Part shown: positions 7,411 to 16,311 of the stretch, piece after piece
Layout of the letters: each line of letters starts with the position of its first letter
Numbering within the stretch: the stretch's first letter is position 1
NCBI GenBank assembly: GCA_038046785.1
Contig: JBBSVM010000006.1
Location: 1 to 64,000 of the forward strand
Direction of reading: 5' to 3'
Source of the DNA: JAHFTW01 sp038046785
GTDB taxonomy: Archaea > Thermoplasmatota > E2 > JACPAO01 > JAHFTW01
Length of the DNA stretch: 64,000 bases
Program-made: the position numbers and the translations under genes
Notes under the pieces: model-generated
What the model was told of the DNA's origin: nothing
Database searches by the model: none
What the model saw: the letters and a program-made list of their open reading frames with translations, nothing else

Positions 7411-10400
7411 ATGCGCCGGACCCTGCTCGTCAGCCTCGTTGCCCTGCTCCTGCTTGCCAACCTTCCCGCCGGTCAGGCGGTCAACTACGGCACCTTCGGA
7501 GGCAAGGTTCTACCCTCCAGCACGGACTTCAATCCGCTCTATGTGGACACCCCCGGAGCGGACCCGACCATCTGCTCGCGCGACACCGGAATTGCGGCGA
7601 CTGCCACGGATGACCTCTACTACCTCAACATCCCGGGCGATGGCACCACGGTCTCCGCCTTCGATGTTCGGTTGACCACGGCGGGCGGCTTCAGCGCAGG
7701 CACCCTCGTCAGCAGCTCCGACGCTGACGTATCACAATCGTTCAACGGGCTCGCCTGCACCGCGTTCGAAACCAAAGTGGGCTACGTCGAGGCGGACGGC
7801 CTGCCCGGATACAGCCCCGGCGACCAAGTCGTCTGGAGCGCGGACGCGGTCCTCGGCACCGGGGACATCCGCCTCTCCACCTCCACGCCGCAAGACGGGT
7901 CGGCTGGCACGGCAGGAACGTTCGTGGATGCAACGAGCGCCACTGACGTGAGCGCTTTCGGCGACAACGACGGCCTCTACCCGGATTGTGCAGGTTCGCC
8001 GCCGCTTGGCGCCGCTTGCACCGGAAGCGCCATCCTGGAACAGGGGGCAAACTTCTCGCCAAGATTCTTCGACGCCAACATCAACCTGGTGTTCGACACC
8101 GGCGACTCCCTTTATGTCGCCTACAAGCCGGCAAGCAGCCAGGCCCCGACCTCGCCCAGTGTCAATGACCTGGCCCTGTTCGCTGGCGCGGGAGGAAGCT
8201 TCGGTGCGAAGGTGGCGCGCTCCAGCGCCGACTACCTCGTCGAGCCGGACCTTTTCGGCACGGCCCCCGTTCTCGCCACCATCGGAACGGCGGGTCTGTG
8301 CAGCCCGCTCGTCATCCATTTTGCCGACGCCTTGGGCGCGGCTGCGGCCACGGTCCAGATGGACGACGTCATCCTCTACTCCAATGTCGCTGCGTGCACG
8401 TCGCCCGCGCCGGCCAGCACCGTAACGGCGGGGACACGTGTGAGCACCGTCGCGCACTTCCAAGGCAGCGCCCTCACGCCGGCGGCCGGCGTCGCGCTTG
8501 CCGGGCTCATCTATTTCGTTGATGCGAACGGCAACGGCTACCAGGACGCCACCGACCCGGTCTATCTGCACCGCACCATCGCCCTGGGCGGAACGGTAGA
8601 TGCCGTGCCGACCCTCGGCATCGTCGCGGGCGACCTGCGGCTCACCGCGGTGACGGCGGGCGCTTCCAGTTTCACCGTTGGTACCGTTGTTGGCGGCACC
8701 GAAGCCGATGTGGGTGCCTTCGCCGGCTCCAAGACCAGCGCCCACGCCGACATTCACCTCACCACGCAGAGTTGGTTCGTCCGCCGCCTCAACCAGGATG
8801 GCGCCAGCGAGACGCCCCTCCAGACGGCGACCCTGGTGAAGTACGTCGATGCAGGCACTGCGAGCCGCTACGATCCGACCACCGACGCAGTGTATGTCGA
8901 CCTCGACAGCAGCGGAACGGTGACGGCGGGCGACACGCTCCTCCTTGGAACGGCAGCCGCCTTGACCACGGTGTTGGTTGCAGGCGACTTCAAGGTCTCC
9001 GGAGCGGATGCCACGTTCGATGTCGCACGCTCCGAATCGGTCTACTTCTCCAAGGACGCCTTCGTGAACGACGAGGACCTGCGCGTTGCCAAGGGCACCG
9101 GCGTCACCCTCACCGTGGGCGCCTCGGGCACCCAGGTGGCCTGCCCGGCGGACGCCGACTGCACCACGCAGGGCATCCACACGAGCGACCTTCTGCAGTT
9201 CAGCTGGTGCGTCACCGCGACCTCCTGCTTCGGACGTCTCCAGCCCAACGACCTCCAGGTTGCCCCCACGTTGGGAACACGCACCACGACGGCGGTCGGT
9301 GCCGATTTCATCCCGACTCTCAAGGCGCTTCCAACGGCGGGCGGTCGCCTGCTGCGCCAGAACCTCGGCGAGGCGAGTTCCATCGTCGATGACACGTTCT
9401 ACATCTCGGGCGGAAGCGCCACGGCGGTCACCACGAGCGCGGTTCGCATCACGCCGCTCATTGCGCAATCGAAGGCGGCGGGAGCGTTCGTCGTCACCGG
9501 CGACACCATCGACCTTGCAGCCGGGGCAACATCCAGCAACGTCGACGCGACCACCAAGACTGCGGCGTCGCTGATTCGTTTCCGTGACACCGACGGCCTG
9601 GGCGGTTATACCCTCAACGATGTCGTCTACATGGATCTCGATGCGCCTGCGGTCGTGGGTGCCGTCCCAGACACGCTCACCGTCGCTGACATCCGCTTGA
9701 GCACCCAATCAAGCCTTTCGCTCACGGCGGGAACCTATGTGCTTGCCGGCAACACGGACCTGACGGCGGGCACCGCGTTCGGTGCGATTCCCGCCAACGC
9801 CTTCACGTTGATGTACTTCGACGACAACCTGAACGGCCTTTTCGACAACGGCGACATGCTCTACGCCATACCGCCAAGCCCTGCCTCGACGACGCAGCCC
9901 GTGATCGGTGCCGTCTACTTGGCGGGCGGCGGCGGCACCACGACGGGCGGCACCAGCGGCGGAGGCGCGCCTGTTGTCACGACGCCGGTTACAACCACTG
10001 CCACCGCGTCCAGCACGGCCGCTCCGACCAGCGCAGCGCCCACCAGCGCCGCCCCCACAACCGCCGCCGACGGAACTCTCAGCGGTTCAGCCACCGTCGT
10101 CGCCGCGAACAAGGGTCTCGACGCGAGCCTCGCGGTCAAGCGTGAGGACAACGGCAACTCGCTCACCTGGACGTCGCAGCCGGGCGTCTCGGGTTACCAG
10201 GTGTGGAGCCACACCAGTCCCTTCGTGCTCCTCACGACGCTGGCGGATCCCTCTGCGTCCAGCTTCCGTCACCCTGGCGCCGACGCCAACACAGTCTACT
10301 TGGTGACCGCGTTCAGCGGCACGGACGGTGTCCTGACGGCGGCCCAGGTGAACGCAGGGCAGGTCCCCGGCTTGGCGGCAGGCACGGCTCCGGGCGGCGA

Positions 10401-10515
10401 CGTCGCGACAAGCGAGACCAGCTCCGGCAAGGCCCCAATCCCGGCTCCTGGCCTGGTCTTTGGCGTGGCCGCCGTCGCGTTGGCTCTCTGGGCTGCGCGG
10501 CGCAGGGCCCCATAA
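7411..10515 (+). CDS. Large repeat-domain surface protein with PGF-CTERM-like end
   Basis: The longest paralogue of the array, 1034 residues. Signal peptide MRRTLLVSLVALLLLANLPA. Diverged units start near residues 27, 263 and 625, with calcium-type loops such as DANGNGYQDATD and DDNLNGLFDNGD, and weaker ones such as FDANINLVFDTGD. Extra Cys residues (for example VACPADADC) suggest disulfides. Gly/Thr- and Ala/Thr-rich linkers (about 845-890) are followed by a segment containing WTSQPGVSGYQVW that resembles a fibronectin type III beta-sandwich. The end, PAPGLVFGVAAVALALWAAR plus basic residues, is a PGF-CTERM-like anchor with altered tripeptide. Probably exported and surface attached. It has its own TATA box and a CT-rich terminator. 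Confidence 0.8.
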   Translation: MRRTLLVSLVALLLLANLPAGQAVNYGTFGGKVLPSSTDFNPLYVDTPGADPTICSRDTGIAATATDDLYYLNIPGDGTTVSAFDVRLTTAGGFSAGTLVSSSDADVSQSFNGLACTAFETKVGYVEADGLPGYSPGDQVVWSADAVLGTGDIRLSTSTPQDGSAGTAGTFVDATSATDVSAFGDNDGLYPDCAGSPPLGAACTGSAILEQGANFSPRFFDANINLVFDTGDSLYVAYKPASSQAPTSPSVNDLALFAGAGGSFGAKVARSSADYLVEPDLFGTAPVLATIGTAGLCSPLVIHFADALGAAAATVQMDDVILYSNVAACTSPAPASTVTAGTRVSTVAHFQGSALTPAAGVALAGLIYFVDANGNGYQDATDPVYLHRTIALGGTVDAVPTLGIVAGDLRLTAVTAGASSFTVGTVVGGTEADVGAFAGSKTSAHADIHLTTQSWFVRRLNQDGASETPLQTATLVKYVDAGTASRYDPTTDAVYVDLDSSGTVTAGDTLLLGTAAALTTVLVAGDFKVSGADATFDVARSESVYFSKDAFVNDEDLRVAKGTGVTLTVGASGTQVACPADADCTTQGIHTSDLLQFSWCVTATSCFGRLQPNDLQVAPTLGTRTTTAVGADFIPTLKALPTAGGRLLRQNLGEASSIVDDTFYISGGSATAVTTSAVRITPLIAQSKAAGAFVVTGDTIDLAAGATSSNVDATTKTAASLIRFRDTDGLGGYTLNDVVYMDLDAPAVVGAVPDTLTVADIRLSTQSSLSLTAGTYVLAGNTDLTAGTAFGAIPANAFTLMYFDDNLNGLFDNGDMLYAIPPSPASTTQPVIGAVYLAGGGGTTTGGTSGGGAPVVTTPVTTTATASSTAAPTSAAPTSAAPTTAADGTLSGSATVVAANKGLDASLAVKREDNGNSLTWTSQPGVSGYQVWSHTSPFVLLTTLADPSASSFRHPGADANTVYLVTAFSGTDGVLTAAQVNAGQVPGLAAGTAPGGDVATSETSSGKAPIPAPGLVFGVAAVALALWAARRRAP

Positions 10516-10530
10516 GAGTCCACCAGACCA

Positions 10531-10556
10531 ACTCCCCCTCTTTTTCTACCTCCATC
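10531..10556 (+). terminator. Pyrimidine-rich terminator-like tract
   Basis: A short CT tract with TTTTT follows the stop at 10515 and ends just before the GTG of the next gene at 10573. It may end the surface-protein transcript. Confidence 0.4.
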
Positions 10557-10572
10557 CAGTGGACCGGCTGCC

Positions 10573-13164
10573 GTGCTGCTGTCGGTCGTCCTTCCCACCT
10601 ACAATGAGGCGGGCAACATCGCCCGCATGGTGGCGGCGGTGCGGGAAGCGATGGCGGGCCTCGACCATGAGGTCCTGGTCATCGACGACAATTCGAAAGA
10701 CGGAACGGCCGACCTGGCGCGCCAAGCGGGCGCCCGCGTCGTCGTGCGCACCGCCGAGCGCGGCCTTGCGACCGCCGTGGTGCGCGGCATCGCCGAGGCG
10801 CGCGGCACCTACGTCGCCGTCATGGATGCCGACTTCCAGCACCCACCCGCAACCGTGCGGCGGATGGTGGAGCGAGCCGTGGCGCGCGACGCCGACCTGG
10901 TCATCGGTAGCCGCTATGTCGAGGGCGGCACCGAGGGCGAATTCGGCCTCGTCCGGCGCACCATCAGTCGCGGCGCGTCCTGGCTCGCCCACATTGCGCT
11001 CCCCGCCGTCCGCAAGTTCCACCTCAGCGACCCGATGAGCGGCCTCTTCCTCGTGCGCCGCGACCGCGTCGACGCCGCCGAGCTGAAGCCGCGCGGCTAC
11101 AAGGTGCTGCTCGAGGTCATCGCGAAGGCGCGGCTCGAGCGCGTCGAAGAGGTAGGCTACGCCTTCGGTGCGCGCGCCGAGGGCGACTCGAAGCTGGGAG
11201 CCAGCACCCTGATTCAGTACGTTCTCCATCTCGCCGACCTCGCCGTGGCGGACCGCGAAAACCGACGCATGGCGCGCTTTGCCGCCGTCGGAGCCTCCGG
11301 CGTCCTCGTCAATTTCCTTCTGCTGTACTTGCTGTTCCAGGTGGGCGGGATGGAGTACCATCTCGCGCTTGCCTTCGCGCTCGAGGCGAGCGTCATCAGC
11401 AATTTCCTTCTCAACGACCGCTTGACGTTCCAGGACCACCACGAGGACCCGTGGTGGGCCCGCCTCGGGCTGTTCCACCTGGTGAGCTTCTTCGGGCTGG
11501 TGTGCAGCTTCGCCACGCAGAGCCTCCTTGTGGACGTCTTCGGCGTCAACCGGTACCTTGCGCTCCCCATCGGCGTGGTGGCAGGCTTTGTTCCGAATTG
11601 GATGGGCAACACCCGCTTCACCTACGGCGGCCGCGCGCGGCCCAAGACCAGCCGTTGGCTCCCCTATGCCATCCTGGTGGTCGCCGCTTCGGGCCTCTAC
11701 CTCGGCGGCCTCGGCGAAATCAAGGACATCTACTTCGACGAGCACTACTACGTCTCGGTCGCGCACCAGCTCGACCACGGCGTCTTGGAAGACCCGTGCT
11801 GGGCCAACGACGGGACGCTGCCGGAGCGGCCGCTCAACTACGAACATCCGCCTGTCGCGAAGCTGATTCTTTGGGCGAGCGTGCACGCCTACGACACCTA
11901 TCGCGGTGTCTTCGTTGGCTGCCGCGCCCCCGATTCCACGGACACCGTGAGCCCGCCCTGCGAAGTGACCGCGACCGACGGGGCACTGCTGGCCACCGGC
12001 ACCTCAACGAAGCAGTGCTACGACACCTTCACGCAGGGGCTGCGCGAACAGGGCAACCCGATGGCGTGGCGCGGCCCCGCGGCGTTGTTCGGCATCATCA
12101 CGGTGCTCTTCGTTGCCCTCGCCGCGCGGCGCATCTTCCAGAGCGAGCTGGCGGGAACGCTCGCGGGCAGTTTCGTCCTTCTCGATACGCTCATGGTGAC
12201 CTCCAGCCGCATGGCGATGCTGGACATTTTCGCCGTCGGATTCGCGGCCCTCGCGCTCTGGTCTGCGACGTTCCCGACGCGGCGCGGCGTCCTCGGGGCC
12301 GGCATCTTCCTCGGCCTCGGCTTCGCGAGCAAGTACTACGTCCTCTTTGTCGGCCTGCCGCTCCTCCTGCTTTCACTCTGGGTGCATTGGCGCGCTGGCC
12401 GTCTCACCCGCCGTCGCTTCGACCTGCACCTCCTCGGCCTCCCGCTCATCCCGCTCGGGGTCTGGATTGCCAGCTACACGCCGTGGTGGATTCTCTGGAT
12501 TCGCGAGCATGGAGTTGCTTGGGCGGTCGAGCACTGGTACCTTGTCCAAGTCGAGGCCGTCAAGTGGATGGCGGCGGGCAAGCAGGACCACCAATACATC
12601 TCACAGCCGATCGAATGGATTCCCATGTTCAAGCCGATCTTCTACATCGGCTCCGGAACCATCCTGCAGTCGGGCGACTGGCGCTCCTACATCTACGCCA
12701 TCGGCAACCCGACGGTCTGGTGGTTCGGCTCCCTCGTCGCCGTCGGCGCCCTCGTCTGGTTCCTCGCGAGCTACGCGTGGGCTTGTGCTGCGCGCCTGCA
12801 GGGCCCGCTGCGCCACTTCGGCGGCCTGCCGCGTTGGCGCCAAGCCACACTCGTCACGGGGCTGTTCCCCATCCTCGTGTACGGCTCCTTCTTCGCCCTT
12901 GCGCGCTCCACCTTCATTTTCTACATGACGCTGGTCGTGCCGTTCCTTGCGTTGGCGCTCGCGGGCGTTGTGGACAAGCTCTGGCACCACCCGGTGCGCG
13001 GGGCACGCGCGGCCGTCGTCGCTCTCTTGGCGGCCGTCGTCTTCTGCTTCTTCTGGTTCGTGCCGCTCGCGCTCTACATTCCCATCCCGCGCGACTACTT
13101 CCATCTCCTGTTCAAACTGGTGCCATGGATGAACGAGTGCGGCAAGGACGCGCTCTGCGCCTGA
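10573..13164 (+). CDS. DPM1-GtrA-PMT fusion glycosyltransferase
   Basis: An 863-residue fusion of three modules. Residues 1-225 are a GT-A family 2 domain like dolichol-phosphate mannose synthase (SVVLPTYNEAGNI, VIDDNSKDGT, catalytic DAD in VMDADFQHPP). Residues about 232-352 are a GtrA-like four-helix membrane domain. Residues about 360-863 resemble GT39 protein O-mannosyltransferases: the acidic DE pair in YFDEHYYVSVAH, NYEHPPVAKL, and many helices (LDTLMVTSSRMAMLDIFAVG). Known chemistry predicts transfer of a hexose from a nucleotide sugar to a polyprenyl phosphate, then to Ser/Thr on the outer face. Its position directly after Ser/Thr-rich surface proteins suggests they are substrates. 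The start is a GTG. Sugar identity is inferred. Confidence 0.85.
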   Translation: MLLSVVLPTYNEAGNIARMVAAVREAMAGLDHEVLVIDDNSKDGTADLARQAGARVVVRTAERGLATAVVRGIAEARGTYVAVMDADFQHPPATVRRMVERAVARDADLVIGSRYVEGGTEGEFGLVRRTISRGASWLAHIALPAVRKFHLSDPMSGLFLVRRDRVDAAELKPRGYKVLLEVIAKARLERVEEVGYAFGARAEGDSKLGASTLIQYVLHLADLAVADRENRRMARFAAVGASGVLVNFLLLYLLFQVGGMEYHLALAFALEASVISNFLLNDRLTFQDHHEDPWWARLGLFHLVSFFGLVCSFATQSLLVDVFGVNRYLALPIGVVAGFVPNWMGNTRFTYGGRARPKTSRWLPYAILVVAASGLYLGGLGEIKDIYFDEHYYVSVAHQLDHGVLEDPCWANDGTLPERPLNYEHPPVAKLILWASVHAYDTYRGVFVGCRAPDSTDTVSPPCEVTATDGALLATGTSTKQCYDTFTQGLREQGNPMAWRGPAALFGIITVLFVALAARRIFQSELAGTLAGSFVLLDTLMVTSSRMAMLDIFAVGFAALALWSATFPTRRGVLGAGIFLGLGFASKYYVLFVGLPLLLLSLWVHWRAGRLTRRRFDLHLLGLPLIPLGVWIASYTPWWILWIREHGVAWAVEHWYLVQVEAVKWMAAGKQDHQYISQPIEWIPMFKPIFYIGSGTILQSGDWRSYIYAIGNPTVWWFGSLVAVGALVWFLASYAWACAARLQGPLRHFGGLPRWRQATLVTGLFPILVYGSFFALARSTFIFYMTLVVPFLALALAGVVDKLWHHPVRGARAAVVALLAAVVFCFFWFVPLALYIPIPRDYFHLLFKLVPWMNECGKDALCA

Positions 13165-13228
13165 TGGTTCGGACGCATGCGGGTTCTCCGGATTGGGCCA
13201 TCCGGCAAATCCTGGGAACTCCGGCGAA

Positions 13229-14263
13229 TCAGGCCTTCAAGTGGGCCTTGAGCGCCTTGATTTCGCGAATCTCGGCCGGGTCCTCGCCCTTGAGCGCCGC
13301 GACGTAGACTGAGGTGTAGTCGAGGAACTGGATCATGCGCGCCTGCTCCACGACGTGGTCGGCGAACGAGTCGATGGGGTTGGCGGTGAGGTTCGTCCAG
13401 CGCACGCCCCAGCCGCGGTAGCGCTCTTCCATGTAGGTGAGGCGCTTGCGCAGCTGTGGGTTCTGGTTGCCGTGGCTCAGCGCGAGCACGGTGAAGTGGC
13501 GGCGGTTCTCGACGTCGCCGCCCCAGCCGGTGAGGTCGTTGTGGTTCGACTCGGGCACCAAGTCCACGTCGGCGATTTTCTTGGCGTTCTCGTTGAGCAT
13601 GCCGCGGAAATGCAGCCCGACGCCGTAGAAGGCGGGCGTCGCGTAGATCTGCGGGATGGGGCGGTGGAGAAGACGAGCAAGCTGCTTCGCCTCGTTCTTC
13701 GCCTCCGGCACCTGCGGGCCGCAGGAGGCATCCACTTCGCGCACCGCCTCCACAGCTTCGGCAAGCGGCACCCGATCCTTGAGAAGGCCGGAGCCTTCGA
13801 GGAAGCCCAGGACGCTGAACCAGGAGTAGCCAAATGCGGCGCGCGGCTGGTAGCCTACCGGTTGCGGTACGTTGCGGGCGACGCGCTTGGCAATCGTTCC
13901 GCCCGTGCTGAAGGCGGTGACGTCGACGCCGCGTTTTTGCGCCGTCTCGACCACGGCGAGCGTCTCCTCGGTCTCGCCGGAATAGGTGATGGCGAGGCAG
14001 TGCCAGCCTTTCGTGACGTGGTGCGGGAACTGGTAGTGCTTGACGATGCTGAAGGGCAGCTCCAGGCTGCGCGTCGCGGCGTCCTTCACCAGGTTGGCGC
14101 ACATCCCAGAGAAACCCATGCCGGCAAACAGCAGCCCGTCGGCGGCGAGGCGGGCCGGGGCCCCAGCGCGGCCGGCCGCGTGACCCTCCTGGATGAGCCG
14201 CGCCTTGGACTGGATGGCGGGAAGGAACCCGCTGGGGTCGTTGAGCGGCGGCGTGTCGGCCAC
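13229..14263 (-). CDS. Bifunctional phosphoglucose/phosphomannose isomerase
   Basis: A 344-residue SIS-domain enzyme interconverting fructose-6-phosphate with glucose-6- or mannose-6-phosphate. It shows FAGMGFSGM, the sugar-phosphate loop AITYSGETEETL, FSTGGTIAK, the conserved PESNHNDLTGW region and a C-terminal TSVYVAALKGEDPAEI typical of the archaeal bifunctional family. The GTG at 14263 is preferred over longer forms because a TATA box (GGTTTATAG) lies 27 bases upstream and the extra N-terminal residues match nothing in the family. Being next to the mannosyltransferase-like fusion, it may feed mannose-6-phosphate toward the activated sugar for surface glycosylation. Confidence 0.9.
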   Translation of the reverse strand: MADTPPLNDPSGFLPAIQSKARLIQEGHAAGRAGAPARLAADGLLFAGMGFSGMCANLVKDAATRSLELPFSIVKHYQFPHHVTKGWHCLAITYSGETEETLAVVETAQKRGVDVTAFSTGGTIAKRVARNVPQPVGYQPRAAFGYSWFSVLGFLEGSGLLKDRVPLAEAVEAVREVDASCGPQVPEAKNEAKQLARLLHRPIPQIYATPAFYGVGLHFRGMLNENAKKIADVDLVPESNHNDLTGWGGDVENRRHFTVLALSHGNQNPQLRKRLTYMEERYRGWGVRWTNLTANPIDSFADHVVEQARMIQFLDYTSVYVAALKGEDPAEIREIKALKAHLKA

Positions 14264-14285
14264 GCCTTCCACCAACCCTTGTGGG

Positions 14286-14294
14286 CTATAAACC
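14286..14294 (-). promoter_or_regulatory. TATA box for the isomerase
   Basis: On the minus strand the box reads GGTTTATAG, centred 27 bases before the GTG at 14263. This supports a leaderless transcript and decides the start. Confidence 0.6.
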
Positions 14295-14340
14295 GGGCCA
14301 TCGAGGAAGCGGGAAGGGGCAGGCAGGGCCGGTTCTGGCT

Positions 14341-14350
14341 TCTTTATTAA
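14341..14350 (+). promoter_or_regulatory. TATA box for the gene at 14377
   Basis: TCTTTATTAA lies about 31 bases before the ATG at 14377, as expected for a leaderless start. Confidence 0.6.
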
Positions 14351-14376
14351 TCTCGCTCTCGTAAGTATGGCCTGAC

Positions 14377-14994
14377 ATGGCACGCGACAGCAATCTGGCC
14401 AAACGCGACCTCTTCGTGATTCCGGGTGGCCTCCTCGCCACGTTCGGTCTCCTCGGTCTGCTCTACGTCCTCTTCGTTCGCAGCGAGTCCGGCATTTGCC
14501 AGAGCCCCTACCGTTTCCTGGTGAGTGGCGCCTGTTACAACGTGCTGCCGCTCTTCCTCGTCATCCTGCTCCTGGGCCTCGCCCTCTTCCTCGTCGGCAT
14601 CTTGGTGTTCCGCGGCAACGCCACCGGGCTCGAATCCCACCTGCACGCTGGAACCCCCACCCATTTCTTCCTCGCCCTCCTGCTGGCCCTCGCCGTCGTC
14701 CCCGCCGTCGTGGCGCTCATCCTGCGCTACGCTGAGAAGGCCAACAACACCCTCTTCGTCACCGCGCTGGGGTCCACCAGCATCAAGACGGTCGCCCTCC
14801 TCGGCGCCGTTTCCGTGGTCGGAGCCCTCATGCTTGCCCCCTACGCCATCCTGCTGGGTCGCCAGGCCGCCCGCCGCCGCCGGTTCCTTGCCGAGGCGCG
14901 CCGCGCTCTCCCGCCGCCCCCCGGCGCCCCCGCCCCCGAGCCGCAGCTCGAGGCGCCGGTCGTGGACGAGGCAGACTGGCCTGAGAGTCGCTGA
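14377..14994 (+). CDS. Four-helix membrane protein of unknown function
   Basis: A 205-residue protein I do not recognise. Four hydrophobic segments are visible (about 13-33, 55-78, 93-113 and 135-160), separated by a Cys-containing loop (SGICQSPYRFLVSGACYN), followed by an Arg-rich stretch and a Pro/Ala/Glu-rich cytosolic tail. The two loop cysteines could form a disulfide outside the cell. It is read toward tatA with its own TATA box, so operon membership is uncertain. Confidence 0.7.
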   Translation: MARDSNLAKRDLFVIPGGLLATFGLLGLLYVLFVRSESGICQSPYRFLVSGACYNVLPLFLVILLLGLALFLVGILVFRGNATGLESHLHAGTPTHFFLALLLALAVVPAVVALILRYAEKANNTLFVTALGSTSIKTVALLGAVSVVGALMLAPYAILLGRQAARRRRFLAEARRALPPPPGAPAPEPQLEAPVVDEADWPESR

Positions 14995-15014
14995 GTCTCC
15001 CGCTCGGACCATAG

Positions 15015-15023
15015 CAGAGCCTA
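15015..15023 (+). promoter_or_regulatory. TATA box for tatA
   Basis: GCCTATAGC is centred about 30 bases before the ATG at 15049, again a leaderless arrangement. Confidence 0.55.
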
Positions 15024-15048
15024 TAGCCATCCGGGAAGTCCGCCGGGC

Positions 15049-15339
15049 ATGGCGTTCCTCGGCCTTGGCAACACGGAGCTTCTCGTCATCGCCGTCGTCG
15101 TCCTCCTGCTCTTCGGCGCCACCGCGATTCCCAAGTTGGCGCGCGGCCTCGGTCAGGCCAAAGGGCAGTTCCAGGCCGCCAAGAAGGAGTTCGACGCGGA
15201 GGCGGCCAAGGCGGCTGCCGCCCCGCCCGCGGCAGTCTCCGACGAGCAGCTCCGCTCCACCGCGAAGGGGCTCGGCATCGACCCGGCGGGCAAGTCGTCG
15301 GACGAGCTCAAGCGGCTCATCGCGCAAAAAGTGGCGTAA
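15049..15339 (+). CDS. tatA: Twin-arginine translocase subunit TatA with C-terminal extension
   Basis: A 96-residue TatA/MttA-type protein of the Tat system, which exports folded proteins. The N-terminus (FLGLGNTELLVIAVVVLLLF) is the transmembrane helix, then FGATAIPKLARGLGQAKGQF gives the FG hinge and amphipathic helix. The C-terminus, from about residue 63 (SDEQLRSTAKGLGI and then DELKRLI), looks like a small SAP/Rho-N-type helical motif, which is not part of classical TatA. The stop is four bases from the convergent tatC stop, so the two translocase genes are tail to tail. Confidence 0.9.
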   Translation: MAFLGLGNTELLVIAVVVLLLFGATAIPKLARGLGQAKGQFQAAKKEFDAEAAKAAAAPPAAVSDEQLRSTAKGLGIDPAGKSSDELKRLIAQKVA

Positions 15340-15342
15340 ACC

Positions 15343-16260
15343 TCACACCGGCTTCGGCCCGCGCGCGAGGATGGCGCCCAGGGCGTAGAGCCCAAGCAGC
15401 GGCCCCGCGAGCAAGAGTTGGCTTACGACGGTCGGGTCGGGCGTCAGCATCCCTGCCGCAATGAGGAGAATGACGGTCGCCTGCCGCCATCCTTTGCGCC
15501 AGGTTGCCGGTGCCACCAGCCCGGTCCGGCTGAGCGCCACCATGACAATGGGAGTCTGGAAGGCGAAGCCGAAGCCGACGAGGAACCCCAGCACGAAGGT
15601 CGAGAACGAGCCCACCTCGAGAAGCGGTGCAGCACCGAGCGCCGCGCTGAAACCGTACAGCGCCTCCAGGGCGGTCGGCACCACGGCGAGGTAGGCAAAG
15701 AGAGCGCCCGCGACGAAGAGCAGGACGGAGGGCAGGATGGCCCCACGCAGGGTGCGTGCCTCGCGCGGCTGCAGGGCGGGCGCGAAGAAGCCTCCCATCT
15801 GCCAGAGAACGATGGGCATCCCAAGCAGGAGGCCGAGGGCGAGGCTCCAGGCGAACTGCGCTGAGAAGCCGTCCATCGGCGTGGTCACGACGAGCTGGAC
15901 GTTGGCGGGCACCAGGTCGGCGGCGACGGCGCGAAAGAGCTGACTCGATACGGAGTCGTAGAGCGCGAGGCGGGGCACCGGCCAGCCGCCGACCCAGTCG
16001 AGGCCAATGCCAAGAGAGACGAGGACGCCCGCCAAGACGGCTGCCACCGACACAAGGAGACGGCGGCGCAGGTCCGCCACATGGTCGAGCAGCGCCATCG
16101 TTCCGGTCTGGCGGCGCGAGCTGGCCGCCAAGGCGACCCCAAGGGCCACGAGCAGAAGTGCCACCGCCGCGACGGAAGCGGCACGGAGGGCTTGCCCGGC
16201 GTCCACGTTCGGGCCACCTCGACCGACCGCTTGAACCCGCCCGTTGCCCATCCCGCACAT
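15343..16260 (-). CDS. tatC: Twin-arginine translocase subunit TatC
   Basis: Polytopic receptor of the Tat export pathway. The core shows DHVADLRRRLL at the start of helix 1, WQMGGFFAPALQPREAR in the conserved cytoplasmic loop, then VVPTALEALYGF and FGFAFQTPIVMVAL, with six helices as expected. From the ATG at 16260 the protein has 305 residues and an extra N-terminal hydrophobic segment (about 27-46) ahead of the canonical start. An internal ATG at 16098 (MALLDHVADL) would give a standard TatC of about 251 residues. I keep the long form but the start is uncertain. Confidence 0.88.
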   Translation of the reverse strand: MCGMGNGRVQAVGRGGPNVDAGQALRAASVAAVALLLVALGVALAASSRRQTGTMALLDHVADLRRRLLVSVAAVLAGVLVSLGIGLDWVGGWPVPRLALYDSVSSQLFRAVAADLVPANVQLVVTTPMDGFSAQFAWSLALGLLLGMPIVLWQMGGFFAPALQPREARTLRGAILPSVLLFVAGALFAYLAVVPTALEALYGFSAALGAAPLLEVGSFSTFVLGFLVGFGFAFQTPIVMVALSRTGLVAPATWRKGWRQATVILLIAAGMLTPDPTVVSQLLLAGPLLGLYALGAILARGPKPV

Positions 16261-16311
16261 CCCGGCGCCGACCCGGCACGTTGAAGGGCGGCGGCCCGGT
16301 CCAATCTCGAC

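Noticed and set aside
7732..9708. 658-residue minus-strand open frame opposite the large surface protein
   Set aside because: No start signal, no domain and shadow-like composition; the plus-strand frame has signal peptide, TATA box and sorting signal.
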